A stretch of 6,877 nucleotides of DNA from Bacteroidota bacterium (GTDB lineage Bacteria > Bacteroidota > Ignavibacteria > Ignavibacteriales > Ignavibacteriaceae), in NCBI GenBank assembly GCA_030706105.1, contig JAUZPC010000151.1, positions 1 through 6,877 of the forward strand, read 5' to 3'. Below, piece after piece: positions 6,733 through 6,877 of this stretch. The notes beneath the pieces were generated by a model that worked only from the letters and a program-made list of their open reading frames with translations, was not told the DNA's origin and searched no databases. Position 1 is the first letter of the stretch. Each line of letters begins with the position of its first letter. Made by a program: the position numbers and the translations under genes.

Positions 6733-6877
6733 AAATATCTTGTTGGTTTTAGAGTCGTCTCTATTCATTTTATATAGATCACTTCTCAAAATGCTATCTT
6801 TATTGGTAGATGTTATACATTGATTAAAATGCATTTCTTGGTTACTTTTAAAGATTATAAAAAATTTGAAAATGAAA
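6733..6877 (+). other. AT-rich downstream region with weak hairpin
   Basis: Beyond the operon stop, TAGAG-TCGT-CTCTA (6750-6763) can form a 5-bp stem with a 4-base loop, followed by TTCATTTTATATA. This is a weak terminator-like arrangement, short and not GC-rich. No repeat, RNA gene or convincing promoter was seen in the remaining sequence. Confidence 0.3.
6829..6877 (+). CDS. Possible start of a further gene, cut by the window end
   Basis: From the ATG at 6829 a plus-strand frame runs open for 16 codons to the window edge and begins MHFLVTFKDYKKF, a plausible protein start. It has no Shine-Dalgarno and sits 96 bases after the operon stop. A run of this length can arise by chance in AT-rich DNA, and another ATG at 6872 is equally possible, so this is only a candidate. 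Confidence 0.2.
   Translation, partial: MHFLVTFKDYKKFENE

Overview
The window looks like a piece of an AT-rich genome from the Bacteroidota/Chlorobiota/Ignavibacteriota (FCB) group, most likely an Ignavibacteria-like organism. The best evidence is the leftward gene at 53-877. Its product ends in a type IX secretion (T9SS) sorting domain with the QNYPNPFNP signature, which is very common in Ignavibacteria and relatives. Usable Shine-Dalgarno sequences before three genes (AGGAA, GGAG, GGAG) also fit that group better than classical Bacteroidia, where such sites are usually absent. The placement is inferred from motifs, not from a search.

Layout: 1-52 holds a perfect 7-bp inverted repeat (9-29) just past the stop of the leftward gene. 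Bases 53-877 (minus) encode a secreted, T9SS-targeted protein with a CxCH motif. Bases 878-1231 are a 354-base divergent intergenic region containing a perfect 14-bp palindrome (995-1008), a candidate operator. From 1232 to 6732 four genes run rightward with gaps of 15 and 21 bases and then a 16-base overlap, so they very probably form one operon: a GH94 disaccharide phosphorylase, an AAC(3)-fold N-acetyltransferase (GTG start), an aldose 1-epimerase (TTG start) and an exported L,D-transpeptidase-like (YkuD-fold) protein. Bases 6733-6877 are AT-rich and hold a weak hairpin and possibly the first codons of another gene.

How the genes may work together: the phosphorylase is predicted to split a beta-linked disaccharide in the cytoplasm into an alpha-sugar-1-phosphate and a free reducing sugar, and the mutarotase would equilibrate the anomers of that free sugar. 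The acetyltransferase and the exported YkuD-like protein are not usual partners of cellobiose use. Together they raise the possibility that the operon handles an amino-sugar or cell-wall-derived saccharide. No transporter, sugar kinase or phosphomutase lies in the window, so the substrate remains open. I saw no RNA genes, insertion sequences, CRISPR arrays or prophage features.
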